A DNA stretch of 64,000 bases from Kordia jejudonensis (GCF_001005315.1 NZ_LBMG01000037.1:1-64000); one strand, 5' to 3'. Counted from the first letter of the stretch, positions 45,150-54,830 are shown. Numbers and translations: made by a program. The notes: a model not told the origin generated them from the letters alone.

Positions 45150-46733
45150 ATGATCACAGGAAAAAACTATATAGGAAACTCACGTTCCGCCAACGGAAAC
45201 ACTACATACAAAACCTTCAATCCGAAGACAAATACGGAAAATGAAACCGTTTTTACGGAAGCAACTTCGGAAGAAATTCAGGAAGCTGTCAACTTAGCTT
45301 CGGAAGCTTTTAAAACGTTTAGCACGATTTCAGGAGCTAAAAAAGCAACGTTTTTAAACGCAATTGCAGATGAAATTTTAGAGTTAGACGATGCACTTAT
45401 TCAAACGTATGTGTCCGAAAGTGGATTGCCTGAAGGAAGAGCCAAAGGCGAACGTGGCAGGACTATTGGACAATTACGCACCTTTGCCAAACTCATTGAA
45501 GAAGGTTCTTGGGTAGACGCACGTATTGATCCTGCGCAACCAAATCGTGAACCAAATCCACGCGTTGACTTACGAAAAATGCTTGTTCCCATCGGTCCAA
45601 TTGTGGTTTTCGGCGCAAGTAACTTTCCATTGGCATTCTCAACTGCCGGTGGCGATACGGCTTCTGCATTGGCTTCCGGTTGTCCTGTTATTGTAAAATC
45701 GCATCCAATGCACGCAGGAACTGGCGAATTAGTTGCTGGTGCAATTGTAAAAGCTGCTCAAAAAACAGGAATGCCAAATGGTGTATTTTCAAATCTAAAC
45801 AGTAGTGGAATTGAAGTCGGACAAGAATTAGTAAAACATCCAAACGTAAAAGGTGTTGGTTTTACAGGAAGCATTCGTGGTGGACGCGCATTATTAGACT
45901 TAGCTGCAAAACGAAAAGAGCCAATTCCTGTATTTGCTGAAATGGGAAGCGTCAACCCTGTAGTATTATTGCCGAAAGCCTTGGAAACCAAAGCGACTAC
46001 TTGGGCAAAAACGTATGCAAGTTCCATCACGTTAGGAACGGGACAATTCTGTACCAATCCAGGATTAATCTTAGGAATAAAAAGTGAGCATTTAAACACA
46101 TTTATACACACATTAGCTGAAGAAATTGTACAAATACAACCGCAATGTATGTTACACCCAAACATTCATTCGGCTTACCATAAAAACAAAACTCAGGCGC
46201 AAGATCAACAAAATGTTAAAACTGTGGCTGCTATTAATACAGTTGTAGCTGAAAACTACGCGACACAAGCTGTTGCTTCGGTTGATGGAAAAACATTCTT
46301 AGAAAATTCAACCTTACACGAAGAAGTTTTTGGACCATTTTCGTTAATAGTGAAATGTGAAAACGAAGCGGAATTGGAAGAAATTCTTGCCAATTTGGAA
46401 GGACAGTTGACAGGAACCGTCATTTCTGAACAAAATGAAGTTGCAACACATGCCAACATTGTAAAAGCGTTGTCAAATAGAGTAGGACGGATCATTTTCA
46501 ATGGTGTTCCAACGGGTGTGGAAGTCGTGCCTGCAATGTTACACGGAGGACCATATCCTGCGTCTACGGACAGTCGTTTCACGGCGGTTGGTAGAGATGC
46601 CATCAAACGTTGGGTACGACCATTTAGTTACCAAGATTGGCCAAATGAATTATTGCCTGATGAATTAAAAAACGAAAATCCATTACAAATTCTTCGCTTG
46701 GTAAATGATGAAGAAACGAAAGCTGCATTATAA
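45150..46733 (+). CDS. 2-oxoglutarate semialdehyde (2,5-dioxovalerate) dehydrogenase
   Basis: A 527-residue NAD(P)-dependent aldehyde dehydrogenase. It keeps the catalytic Cys301 in GTGQFCTNPGL, general base Glu264 in FAEMGSVNPV, GASNFPLAFSTAGGD in the cofactor domain, and FTGSIRGGRAL. These features are typical of the NADP-dependent 2,5-dioxovalerate dehydrogenase subgroup. It would convert 2-oxoglutarate semialdehyde to 2-oxoglutarate, the last hydroxyproline step. I start at the ATG at 45150: the TTG at 45108 would add residues coded by a repeat-like ACAACAAAC stretch lying between the two genes. Confidence 0.88.
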   Translation: MITGKNYIGNSRSANGNTTYKTFNPKTNTENETVFTEATSEEIQEAVNLASEAFKTFSTISGAKKATFLNAIADEILELDDALIQTYVSESGLPEGRAKGERGRTIGQLRTFAKLIEEGSWVDARIDPAQPNREPNPRVDLRKMLVPIGPIVVFGASNFPLAFSTAGGDTASALASGCPVIVKSHPMHAGTGELVAGAIVKAAQKTGMPNGVFSNLNSSGIEVGQELVKHPNVKGVGFTGSIRGGRALLDLAAKRKEPIPVFAEMGSVNPVVLLPKALETKATTWAKTYASSITLGTGQFCTNPGLILGIKSEHLNTFIHTLAEEIVQIQPQCMLHPNIHSAYHKNKTQAQDQQNVKTVAAINTVVAENYATQAVASVDGKTFLENSTLHEEVFGPFSLIVKCENEAELEEILANLEGQLTGTVISEQNEVATHANIVKALSNRVGRIIFNGVPTGVEVVPAMLHGGPYPASTDSRFTAVGRDAIKRWVRPFSYQDWPNELLPDELKNENPLQILRLVNDEETKAAL

Positions 46734-46807
46734 ATGTATATTTAGTTGATTAAGAATGAATAACGTTTCATTTGTTAGAGATAAATTATTTTTGCTAAAA
46801 TGCTATT

Positions 46808-47815
46808 ATGAGAAAAACTTTTTTCTGTATTGATGCACATACCTGTGGAAATCCTGTGCGCGTTGTTGCTGGTGGCGGACCAAATTTGAATGGTGCAAAC
46901 ATGAGCGAAAAACGACAGCATTTTCTCAATGAATACGATTGGATTAGAAAAGGACTCATGTTTGAACCGCGCGGACACGACATGATGAGTGGAAGCATTT
47001 TATTCCCGCCAAGCAATCCTGACAACGATTTTGGCATTCTATTTATAGAAACTTCAGGTTGTTTGCCAATGTGTGGACACGGAACGATTGGTACCATTAC
47101 CATTGCCATAGAAGAAGGCTTAATTACACCAAAAACAGAAGGAAAAATTAAGATGGAAGCGCCAGCAGGTTTGGTAGAAATTGACTACCAACAAACTGGA
47201 AAAAAAGTAGATTGGGTTCGTTTGACGAATGTAAAAAGCTATCTAGCTGCTGAAAACTTAACGGTTGATTGTCCTGAATTAGGAGAAATTACCTTTGATG
47301 TCGCATATGGCGGAAATTACTACGCAATTGTAGATCCGCAAGAAAATTTTTCAGGTATTCATAACTTTACAGCGAGCAAAATCATTCAATATTCGCAAGT
47401 AGTTCGGGAACGAATTAACGATAAATATCCAAATCAATTTACTCATCCAGAAAATGAAACGATACGCGATGTTTCGCATCTATTATGGACAGGAAATCCT
47501 TTAGATAAAACATCTTCGGGAAGAAATGCTGTGTTCTATGGAGATAAAGCTATTGACAGGAGTCCTTGTGGAACAGGAACTTCGGCGCGTTTGGCACAAT
47601 TGTATGCAAAAGGAAAATTAATACTAGGCGAGGAGTACATTCATGAAAGCTATATCGGATCTAAATTTATTGGTCGTGTTGAAGAAGAAACAACTTTGGA
47701 TGGCAAACTAGCAATTATCCCAAGTATTCAAGGTTGGGCAAAAGTGTACGGTTACAATACAATTATCATAGATGATGAAGATGATCCGTATGCACATGGT
47801 TTTCAGGTAATTTGA
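46808..47815 (+). CDS. 4-hydroxyproline 2-epimerase (proline racemase family)
   Basis: A 335-residue enzyme converting trans-4-hydroxy-L-proline to cis-4-hydroxy-D-proline, the entry step of the pathway. Both catalytic cysteines are present: Cys89 in LPMCGHGTIG and Cys254 in DRSPCGTGTSA. A Cys/Cys pair fits epimerase or racemase rather than the dehydratases, which have Thr at one position. The rest (FFCIDAHTCGNPVRVV, EPRGHDMMSG) is typical, and the length is normal. The gene lies 74 bases after the aldehyde dehydrogenase. Proline racemase activity is an alternative, but the neighbours argue for hydroxyproline. Confidence 0.93.
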   Translation: MRKTFFCIDAHTCGNPVRVVAGGGPNLNGANMSEKRQHFLNEYDWIRKGLMFEPRGHDMMSGSILFPPSNPDNDFGILFIETSGCLPMCGHGTIGTITIAIEEGLITPKTEGKIKMEAPAGLVEIDYQQTGKKVDWVRLTNVKSYLAAENLTVDCPELGEITFDVAYGGNYYAIVDPQENFSGIHNFTASKIIQYSQVVRERINDKYPNQFTHPENETIRDVSHLLWTGNPLDKTSSGRNAVFYGDKAIDRSPCGTGTSARLAQLYAKGKLILGEEYIHESYIGSKFIGRVEEETTLDGKLAIIPSIQGWAKVYGYNTIIIDDEDDPYAHGFQVI

Positions 47816-47865
47816 TTTTTAAATCAAATTACTCTGAACTTGTTTTAGGATGTTAGATTTTAGAA

Positions 47866-47886
47866 TTGAGTATTGAGTATTGAGAA
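47866..47886 (+). repeat. Three TTGAGTA heptamer units
   Basis: TTGAGTA TTGAGTA TTGAGAA, located 50 bases after the epimerase stop, on its coding strand. Part of the heptamer family seen after several genes. Confidence 0.7.
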
Positions 47887-47988
47887 TATTTGAAGCGTCA
47901 GATTAAGTGTTCTTTGAAATCAAAATACTTCTCGATACAATTTCTTTCAGAAATCACTCGAAGTGACGATTGAAATAGAAAACACGTC

Positions 47989-48009
47989 AAGCTGAACTTG
48001 ATTCAGCTT
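47989..48009. repeat. Hairpin repeat AAGCTGAA-CTTGA-TTCAGCTT
   Basis: An 8-bp perfect stem with a 5-base loop, related to copies at 38046 and 49389. Compared with the 49389 copy (ATGCTGAA/TTCAGCAT) one base pair has changed on both arms, keeping the stem. Confidence 0.75.
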
Positions 48010-48032
48010 CACATAATCATAAGCAATGTTAG

Positions 48033-48052
48033 ATTCCTGCCTGCGCAGGAAT
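48033..48052. repeat. Perfect hairpin ATTCCTGC-CTGC-GCAGGAAT
   Basis: An 8-bp stem with a 4-base loop in the epimerase-to-dehydrogenase gap (47816-48073). The same gap also holds heptamers and the GCTGAA hairpin, but no gene. No T run follows, so it is a repeat element rather than a terminator. Confidence 0.7.
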
Positions 48053-48073
48053 GAAAAATAAAATTCAAGTGAA

Positions 48074-49321
48074 TTGAAAAAAGAAGTCATAATTATTGGT
48101 GGAGGCATTATTGGACTCTGTTGTGCGTATTATTTACAGCAAAATGGACACCAAGTTATGATTGTGGATAAAAGCGATTTGTCTAGCGGCGCTTCTTTTG
48201 TAAACGCTGGTTATATCACGCCAAGTCATATAATTCCATTGGCAGCACCTGGCATGATTTCCAAAGGTTTGAAATGGATGCTCAATTCGTCAAGTCCTTT
48301 TTACGTAAAACCAAGATTAGACGCTGATTTCCTAAAATGGTCATGGTTGTTTAAAAAATCTGCTACAGCAAAACATGTAGAGAAATCAATTCCTATTATT
48401 AAAGATATCAATATATTAAGTCGTGAATTGTATACAGAAATGCACAATTCAGACGATTTTGATTTTCATTTGGAACGTAAAGGTTTATTAATGTGTTACC
48501 AAACAGATAAAGTAGGCGAAGCAGAGTGGAACATGGGCAAGCGTGCTATTCAAGAAGGTTTGAAGGTTCAAAATTTAACAAAAGAAGAAGTCAAAACCTT
48601 AGAACCCAATATTGATTTCAATATCAAAGGAGCTGTGTATTATGATTCGGATGCGCATATGACTCCGACGAATTTTATGTCGCAAATGATTACTTTTTTA
48701 AAAGAAAATGGTGTTGAGTTTTACACGAACGAAGCGATTACAAATTTGCATGTTTCTGATGGAAAAGTTGTTTCGATTGAAACTGAAAAACGAACGATAA
48801 AAGCAGATGAATTTGTACTTTCAGCAGGTTCATGGAGTGCTGTTTTAGCAAAAAAACTAAATATAAACATTCCGCTTCAAGCTGGAAAAGGCTATCGAAT
48901 TGACGTTTTAAACGATACAAAAATTACCATGCCTGCAATTCTAGCGGAAGCCAAAGTAGCGGTTACACCAATGCACGGTTTTACACGATTTGCTGGAACG
49001 ATGGAAATAGGAGGTATCAATCATACGATTAACCCAAAACGTGTCAACGCGATTGCAAACGCTGCCAAAAACTATTATAATGAATTAGAAATCCCAGAAG
49101 CCGCGATTGCAAACGCAGCTTGCGGATTGCGTCCGTGTTCCCCAGATGGTTTGCCATATATCGGAAAAACGAAATATTACAAGAATCTTACAATTGCTAC
49201 AGGTCACGCGATGATGGGTTGGAGTTTGGGACCAGCTACGGGAAAATTGGTTAGTGAATTAATAGGCGAGAAGCCACTTTCAATAAAATTAGATGGTTTT
49301 GAAGTGGAACGGTTTGGTTAG
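48074..49321 (+). CDS. FAD-dependent D-hydroxyproline dehydrogenase (DadA-like)
   Basis: A 415-residue flavoprotein of the D-amino-acid oxidoreductase family. It opens with the Rossmann FAD site VIIIGGGIIGLCCAYYLQ and carries SDLSSGASFVNAGYITPSH, LEPNIDFNIKGAVYY, and near the C-terminus AACGLRPCSPDGLPYIG and TGHAMMGWSLGPATGKLVSEL. It would oxidise cis-4-hydroxy-D-proline to 1-pyrroline-4-hydroxy-2-carboxylate, feeding electrons to the respiratory chain. The start is a TTG at 48074: the frame is closed at 48059 and no ATG precedes the FAD site. It lies 258 bases after the epimerase, in a gap full of repeats, so it may have separate transcription. Confidence 0.85.
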   Translation: MKKEVIIIGGGIIGLCCAYYLQQNGHQVMIVDKSDLSSGASFVNAGYITPSHIIPLAAPGMISKGLKWMLNSSSPFYVKPRLDADFLKWSWLFKKSATAKHVEKSIPIIKDINILSRELYTEMHNSDDFDFHLERKGLLMCYQTDKVGEAEWNMGKRAIQEGLKVQNLTKEEVKTLEPNIDFNIKGAVYYDSDAHMTPTNFMSQMITFLKENGVEFYTNEAITNLHVSDGKVVSIETEKRTIKADEFVLSAGSWSAVLAKKLNINIPLQAGKGYRIDVLNDTKITMPAILAEAKVAVTPMHGFTRFAGTMEIGGINHTINPKRVNAIANAAKNYYNELEIPEAAIANAACGLRPCSPDGLPYIGKTKYYKNLTIATGHAMMGWSLGPATGKLVSELIGEKPLSIKLDGFEVERFG

Positions 49322-49388
49322 ACTTGCTTTGCTGTTGGATTGTTGGTATCGCTTTGCTCTTAGACGGTTTGAAGTTAAAAAAGACGTC

Positions 49389-49409
49389 ATGCTGAACTTG
49401 ATTCAGCAT
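49389..49409. repeat. Hairpin repeat ATGCTGAA-CTTGA-TTCAGCAT
   Basis: An 8-bp perfect stem 67 bases after the dehydrogenase stop; same family as 38046 and 47989. There is no T run, so it is not a classical terminator. Confidence 0.75.
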
Positions 49410-49490
49410 CTCACAAAAAGCTAATTTTCAGTTAGTTTGACTTCATAAATTTTTGTTTTAATGATAAATTCCCAAAACCAAAGACCCAAA

Positions 49491-49532
49491 ACCCAATACC
49501 CAATACCCAATACCCAATACCCAGAACCTAGT
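49491..49532. repeat. Heptamer tandem array ACCCAAT x4 plus degenerate units
   Basis: Four perfect ACCCAAT units then ACCCAGA and ACCTAGT, ending two bases from the stop of the TonB receptor gene on the minus strand. On that strand the unit is ATTGGGT. More degenerate units precede it from 49471. Confidence 0.88.
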
Positions 49533-49534
49533 AC

Positions 49535-51760
49535 CTAAAACCGATACACAACACTCGCTTTCGCAAAGAAAGGCGTTCCAGGTGTGAAATGAATTTCTTC
49601 TGTGGATTGTGTTTCATTTTGTAAACGTGATTCCGTAGCAAACTGTGTTTCGTTCCATTCGGTATCAAATAGGTTCTGAATTTGAATTCCAACACTTACC
49701 TTTTCCCAATTGTAACCAATATTCAAATCAAAAACCGAATAGCCTTCTGCTACAATAGAATTATCCTCATTTGCAGGTCTGTCCTTGATGTGTTTGAGAT
49801 CAATTCCACCAAAGAAACCATTTTCAAATTGCACCGTGAAACCACTTGTAAGTGTAAAATCTGGCGCAAGCGGAATAAAATCTTGTCCACTTGGTTCTTC
49901 CGAAGAACGTGCATGTGTGTAATTGGTGTCTACATTCCAAAATAACCATTGAAATGGCTGGTAACGAAGGCTCAAATCAATTCCTTGTCGGCGAGTTTTC
50001 CCGCTTGGTTCTACAATTCCCGCATCGCCTACATATACAAATTCTTGTTCTAAGAATAATTGCCAATAGGCAGTATTTACAACCAATTCAGGAATCGGTT
50101 TCCAAATGAATCCAACATCAAAACCATACGCTGCAGGTAATATTTCTTTTCCATTTTGAGCAATCACAACACGCGTATCGTTGGAATGAAAGCCTTTTCC
50201 CGTTTTTATGTATGCTTGTAAATTGTCAGAATGATTGTATAAAAAGTTCAGTTTTGGACTTAGAATGGCTTCGTTTTGCGATTGTGTTTCGTAGTTTGTT
50301 TGTAAAAAGTCATTGTATTTGAAATCGAAATAATCTACTCGTAATGCAGGATTGATCGTCCATTTTCCAAATTCGAATATAGCATTTACATAAGCACCAA
50401 TGTTCGTTTCGTCAATATCTCCAAATTGAATTTGCTCAAGCGTTTCACGACGATTCAAGGTTCTTGAAAGTTCATTGTTGTTACTTTGATCTTTTCGCAA
50501 ACTGATTCCTGCTGTCCATTCGCCATCAAGTGAAGTTGTTGAAAATGCACGCGTATATTCACTTTTAAATCCAAATAATGCTCTGTCTTCTTGTTGCTTT
50601 ATTTGATCTCCATTGATAGGATCTTCTAAGAAAAATGTGAAGTTTGAGTAGAGCTTGAAATCGTATGTACTGTAATAGAAACTGTTTTTGATTGTAGCTC
50701 TTGGCGAAAGCTTTTTGTCATAATTGAATAGGAAATTAGTTCTACTTGTGGTACCACCTTCAGTATCATCAATGGCTCCAAAACGACTGATGAATCCACT
50801 ATTTACAGCACGTACAGGAATTTGACCTGATGCGTCCCACGTACTTTCAAAGTGTGAAAGTGTAATGCCAATGTTATCATTTTCAGAAAGTGAAGCTGTG
50901 TATTTTCCGAAGATATTGAAGCGACTAAAGTTTTGTGGACTTTCAAAAGGTCCGTCAGTTGCCAAGTATTCCGTAGCTACGTATGCTGTATGATTTGCCG
51001 TGTTTAGTACATTAAACATTCCCAACATTCTGAAAGTATCAAATTGTCCAGCTTCTAGCTTGATTGTACTTTCTTTTAAACGTTTTTTCGTTTTGAAATC
51101 TACATAACCAGCCGTATTGAAGTTTCCTTGATTTGCATAGTATGGACCTTTTCCAAAATCGATTTTATCCAACGTTTCAGGAATGAGAAAGTGCAAATCG
51201 GCATATCCTTGTCCGTGCGCGTGCGAAACCATATTTACGGGAATTCCGTCGGCTGTGATGGTAATATCAGTTCCGTGATCGATATCGAATCCGCGAAGAA
51301 AAATTTGTTCTGCTTTTCCGCCACCAGCGTGTTGCCCAATAAATAATCCAGGAACTTGTTGCAATACTTCTTGCGAAGAATTTACAGGATTTACCTGAAT
51401 GTTGATATCACTAATTACATGTAATGCGTCTAATTCAGGTGTGATGACAACTTCATTTAGAGAGATTGATTTTTTCTCCAAAAATATATTCAATTCTTGC
51501 GAAAGTTTAGCAACAACAATATATTGTGTTTGATATCCGATGTGTGAGATTCGTAGTGTATCGCCCACCGAAACATTTTCTAATAGAAATTTTCCATAGT
51601 CATCGCTATGGGTATGTTTTTTATTTTGTTGATTGTGGATTTGTGCTTCTGGAATAGGAATTTCGAAAGCATCAGTTATGAATCCTGAAATTGATTGTGC
51701 GGAAGCGTGTAATGAAATGCAGCAGATGGCTATAACTGCAATAAATCGTTTAAAAATCAT
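49535..51760 (-). CDS. TonB-dependent outer membrane receptor with His-rich plug
   Basis: A 741-residue receptor: signal peptide (SLHASAQ), carboxypeptidase-regulatory-like domain at about 22-95 (SISGFITDAFEIPIPEAQIHN), plug at about 105-230, and a barrel ending in terminal Phe (ASVVYRF). It is not a SusC: it lacks the GYG signature and a SusD partner. The plug contains GFDIDHGTDITITADGIPVN and SHAHGQGYADLHFL, a histidine-rich lip shared with a subgroup of TonB receptors. This may mean metal or metal-complex import, but the substrate is unknown. Monocistronic; a heptamer array abuts its stop. Confidence 0.88.
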   Translation of the reverse strand: MIFKRFIAVIAICCISLHASAQSISGFITDAFEIPIPEAQIHNQQNKKHTHSDDYGKFLLENVSVGDTLRISHIGYQTQYIVVAKLSQELNIFLEKKSISLNEVVITPELDALHVISDINIQVNPVNSSQEVLQQVPGLFIGQHAGGGKAEQIFLRGFDIDHGTDITITADGIPVNMVSHAHGQGYADLHFLIPETLDKIDFGKGPYYANQGNFNTAGYVDFKTKKRLKESTIKLEAGQFDTFRMLGMFNVLNTANHTAYVATEYLATDGPFESPQNFSRFNIFGKYTASLSENDNIGITLSHFESTWDASGQIPVRAVNSGFISRFGAIDDTEGGTTSRTNFLFNYDKKLSPRATIKNSFYYSTYDFKLYSNFTFFLEDPINGDQIKQQEDRALFGFKSEYTRAFSTTSLDGEWTAGISLRKDQSNNNELSRTLNRRETLEQIQFGDIDETNIGAYVNAIFEFGKWTINPALRVDYFDFKYNDFLQTNYETQSQNEAILSPKLNFLYNHSDNLQAYIKTGKGFHSNDTRVVIAQNGKEILPAAYGFDVGFIWKPIPELVVNTAYWQLFLEQEFVYVGDAGIVEPSGKTRRQGIDLSLRYQPFQWLFWNVDTNYTHARSSEEPSGQDFIPLAPDFTLTSGFTVQFENGFFGGIDLKHIKDRPANEDNSIVAEGYSVFDLNIGYNWEKVSVGIQIQNLFDTEWNETQFATESRLQNETQSTEEIHFTPGTPFFAKASVVYRF

Positions 51761-51880
51761 TGTGATGTAAAATTGATTGATTTGCTTTTATATACGCAAG
51801 AATTGAAATTGTGGTTTTATGTTTTTTTAAAATTATTTTTATATAATTGATTTACAAATACTTAATATTGAATTTCCTGT

Positions 51881-53017
51881 TTAGTTTTGCTGAATCGCTA
51901 CTAAAATTTTAGCAATGAACACTAAAGAATCTCTCGTAGCTTCCGTTTGATTGAGTGTTCCAGAAATATACACATCTAAATTTGGGCAGTAATATAGAAA
52001 TGAAGCCGTACTTCCTGAATGTCCAATAAGTTCTAGTTTTGGCAGACTTTTGTCTAATTCGTTTAAAATTACTTTTCGGAGTCCAAAACCATATTCCATT
52101 CCTAACGTTTCTGGCGTCCAGTTTTGCATTGCTTGAAACGTTTCTTTTTTGACGAGTTTTCCATTGTTTAGTGCTTTTTGAAACGTGATGAGATCATTTG
52201 TGGTAGCAACAATGCCGCCACCAGCCCAATCAGCACTTAGACTTTTGAAAGTTGAAATTTCATACGTACTTGCATACATTTCTGCCATTTGTGCAGTTTC
52301 TTTTATGGGCGTTGATTTTAGATTCATATACGTATGTTGTATTTCCAACGGTTCAAAAATGTTTTGTTTGAAAAACTCGTGCAAGTCCAAACCGCTTACG
52401 TTTTCAATAATTAAACCTAACAATACATATTCTGTATCTGTATAATGATAGCCTTTTCCAGGCGGAAAAAGAGGTGTCATTTTTTGTTTTGAAAACGCGA
52501 TTAATTCTTTCGGTTTCCATGTTTTAGAAGTATCTATAAAAAGCTGATTGATCATGTTTGGCGAGCCATCTACAGTAGTGTCTTCAAAATAATCGGGCAA
52601 ACCAGATGTATGTTGCAAGAGTTGTGCAATGGTAATTTCATTTGAATAGTCAACACCTTTAAAAATGTGTAGTTTGTGTATGATTTCTTTTGGTAAATGT
52701 GCACTAATTTTATCTTCAAATTGTAGTTTTCCTTGATCTGTTAACATTCCAATTGCCGTTGCTGTAAACGTTTTTCCAATACTTGCTACGTAAAAAGGAT
52801 TGCTATTTGTAATAGTTTTTCCATTTTTAAATTTTCCAGCAACATATTGGAAATCAATTGTTTTTGATTCAGAAAAGACCTGTAGATATACATTGTGAAT
52901 GGATTCTTTTTCCAATTCAGCTTTGCATAGTTTTGAAAGCGCTGTTTCAATGGATTGCTGTCCAAAACTTACACATGAACAGAAAAATAGGATTGCTATG
53001 ATTCGTATTGTATTCAT
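51881..53017 (-). CDS. Serine hydrolase of the beta-lactamase/class C family
   Basis: A 378-residue exported protein (signal peptide CVSFGQ near 20) with the penicillin-binding fold. The nucleophile motif is Ser79-x-x-Lys82 in VASIGKTFTATA. The tyrosine motif is YTDTEYVLLG, where Asp stands at the usual Asn, and the third box is HSGSTASFLY, HSG in place of KTG as in esterase-like members. These changes argue for a peptidase or esterase rather than antibiotic resistance. The LLQHTSGLPDYF segment is typical of the family. It stands alone on the minus strand. Confidence 0.85.
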   Translation of the reverse strand: MNTIRIIAILFFCSCVSFGQQSIETALSKLCKAELEKESIHNVYLQVFSESKTIDFQYVAGKFKNGKTITNSNPFYVASIGKTFTATAIGMLTDQGKLQFEDKISAHLPKEIIHKLHIFKGVDYSNEITIAQLLQHTSGLPDYFEDTTVDGSPNMINQLFIDTSKTWKPKELIAFSKQKMTPLFPPGKGYHYTDTEYVLLGLIIENVSGLDLHEFFKQNIFEPLEIQHTYMNLKSTPIKETAQMAEMYASTYEISTFKSLSADWAGGGIVATTNDLITFQKALNNGKLVKKETFQAMQNWTPETLGMEYGFGLRKVILNELDKSLPKLELIGHSGSTASFLYYCPNLDVYISGTLNQTEATRDSLVFIAKILVAIQQN

Positions 53018-53217
53018 GATTTGTTGATTATGATAGATTCTATAAATGTAGTTATTTTACAATTATATTCATGAATGGCTATGCGTTTCATGTTTAATTT
53101 GATTGATGCAGCAAATATCTTTCATCATGTACACATATAAAAGTAGTAGCTACCGAACGGTAAAATTAGATGGATGAATTGTTTTTGGCGAATTGACGGT
53201 ATTTTACGACATGTAGA

Positions 53218-54612
53218 TTACTTTCCAATACAAAAATTCGCAAAGATATTTCCCAATAAATCATCACTGGTAATTTCGCCTGTGATTTCTCCGAAATGAT
53301 ACAAGGCTTGGCGAATATCAATTGCCATTAAGTCGCCTGATAAACCAGATTCCAAACCGTAATGTACTTTGTCAATTTCTTCCAAGGCTTTTAGTAAAGC
53401 ATCGTAATGACGTGTGTTGGTAATGATGGTTTCATTATTACGTAAAGCGCCAGTATTTACAAAGGAAACAAGCTTGTTTTTTAAATCGTCGACACCAATG
53501 TTTTCTTTGGCAGAAAGCAATAATAGGTTGTCAAATTCGAAGGTATTTTTGATGAAAGTAGTATCGCCTTTGTCAATTTTGTTCGCAATGATTACAATCG
53601 GTTTTTGCGGAAATTTATTTTGAAGTTTATGAATTTCCTGCAACATAAGTTTTGACTTTTCTATGTCGTTTGATAGGAGTGAAGCGTCAAACAAGTAAAT
53701 GACAACTTGTGCTTGTTCTATTTTTTCAAATGTTTTTTGAATTCCAATACTTTCTACGACATCTTTCGTTTCTCTAATTCCAGCGGTATCAATGAATCGG
53801 AATGAGATTCCATCAATGACCAATTCGTCTTCAATGGTATCACGCGTGGTTCCTGCAATGTCTGATACAATTGCACGTTCTTCATTTAACAACGCATTTA
53901 ATAATGTAGATTTCCCAACATTTGGTTCGCCAACAATTGCCACAGGAATTCCGTTTTTGATCACGTTTCCAACCGCAAAGGAATCAATTAAGCGTTTTAA
54001 GACAAATTGAATACGTTTTACCAAGGTTTTAAATTGTGTACGATCGGCAAATTCGACATCTTCTTCTGCAAAATCGAGTTCCAATTCTATCAACGAAGCA
54101 AAGTTTAAGAGTTCTTCACGCAAGTTTTTGATTTCATTACTAAACCCGCCTCGCATTTGCTGCATTGCCAATTGGTGTGATGCTTCTGAGTCACTCGCAA
54201 TTAAATCTGCGACAGCTTCCGCTTGTGATAAATCGAGTTTTCCATTAAGGAATGAACGCAACGTAAATTCTCCTGCATTGGCGTTTCTACAGCCATTTCG
54301 CAATAGTAATTGAATAATTTGTTGCTGAATGTACACAGAACCATGACAGGAAATTTCAATCGTATTTTCGCCTGTATACGAGTTTGGTCCTTTAAATAAC
54401 GAAACTAAAACCTCATCCAAATAACGATCTTCATCAATGATATGTCCTAAATGTATCGTATGTGATTTTTGTTTGCTCAACTTTTTATTTCGAATGGATT
54501 TAAAAAGCGGTTCACAAATCGTAATTGCATCTTTTCCTGAAACGCGAATTACAGAAATTGCACCAGCGCCAGAAGGTGTTGCCAGCGCGACAATTGTATC
54601 ATTTGGAATCAT
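53218..54612 (-). CDS. mnmE: tRNA modification GTPase MnmE
   Basis: A 464-residue GTPase that, with MnmG, adds the carboxymethylaminomethyl group to U34 of certain tRNAs. The N-terminal formyl-THF-binding domain opens with DTIVALATPSGAGAISVIRVSG. The inserted Ras-like domain has G1 GEPNVGKST, G2 DIAGTTRDT, G3 DTAG and G4 NKID. The C-terminus ends in FCIGK, the conserved catalytic cysteine tail. The ATG at 54612 is preferred over 54630 because the conserved start is MIPNDTIVALATP. Single gene, divergent from the YfcC carrier. Confidence 0.96.
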   Translation of the reverse strand: MIPNDTIVALATPSGAGAISVIRVSGKDAITICEPLFKSIRNKKLSKQKSHTIHLGHIIDEDRYLDEVLVSLFKGPNSYTGENTIEISCHGSVYIQQQIIQLLLRNGCRNANAGEFTLRSFLNGKLDLSQAEAVADLIASDSEASHQLAMQQMRGGFSNEIKNLREELLNFASLIELELDFAEEDVEFADRTQFKTLVKRIQFVLKRLIDSFAVGNVIKNGIPVAIVGEPNVGKSTLLNALLNEERAIVSDIAGTTRDTIEDELVIDGISFRFIDTAGIRETKDVVESIGIQKTFEKIEQAQVVIYLFDASLLSNDIEKSKLMLQEIHKLQNKFPQKPIVIIANKIDKGDTTFIKNTFEFDNLLLLSAKENIGVDDLKNKLVSFVNTGALRNNETIITNTRHYDALLKALEEIDKVHYGLESGLSGDLMAIDIRQALYHFGEITGEITSDDLLGNIFANFCIGK

Positions 54613-54830
54613 ATCAACTAATTTGTGCAAAAGTAGGAAATATGTTTGGTTTCATAAGTTTTTGATGTTAGGTTTTTGGTCGCTTCGTTGTTAGACATTA
54701 GGACGTACAAATTTCAAAAAATTGCAGCTTAAAATCTAGCGTAGCCTTTTTTTATTTCCTTGAATAATCAAAAGTATTTGAGTTTTTGAGTACATTACGC
54801 TTTATTTTTTATCAAACATAGCCAAGTCCA

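Noticed and set aside
51881-53017. Antibiotic-resistance class C beta-lactamase
   Set aside because: The second and third boxes are YTD and HSG rather than YxN and KTG, which fits esterase or peptidase-like members better.
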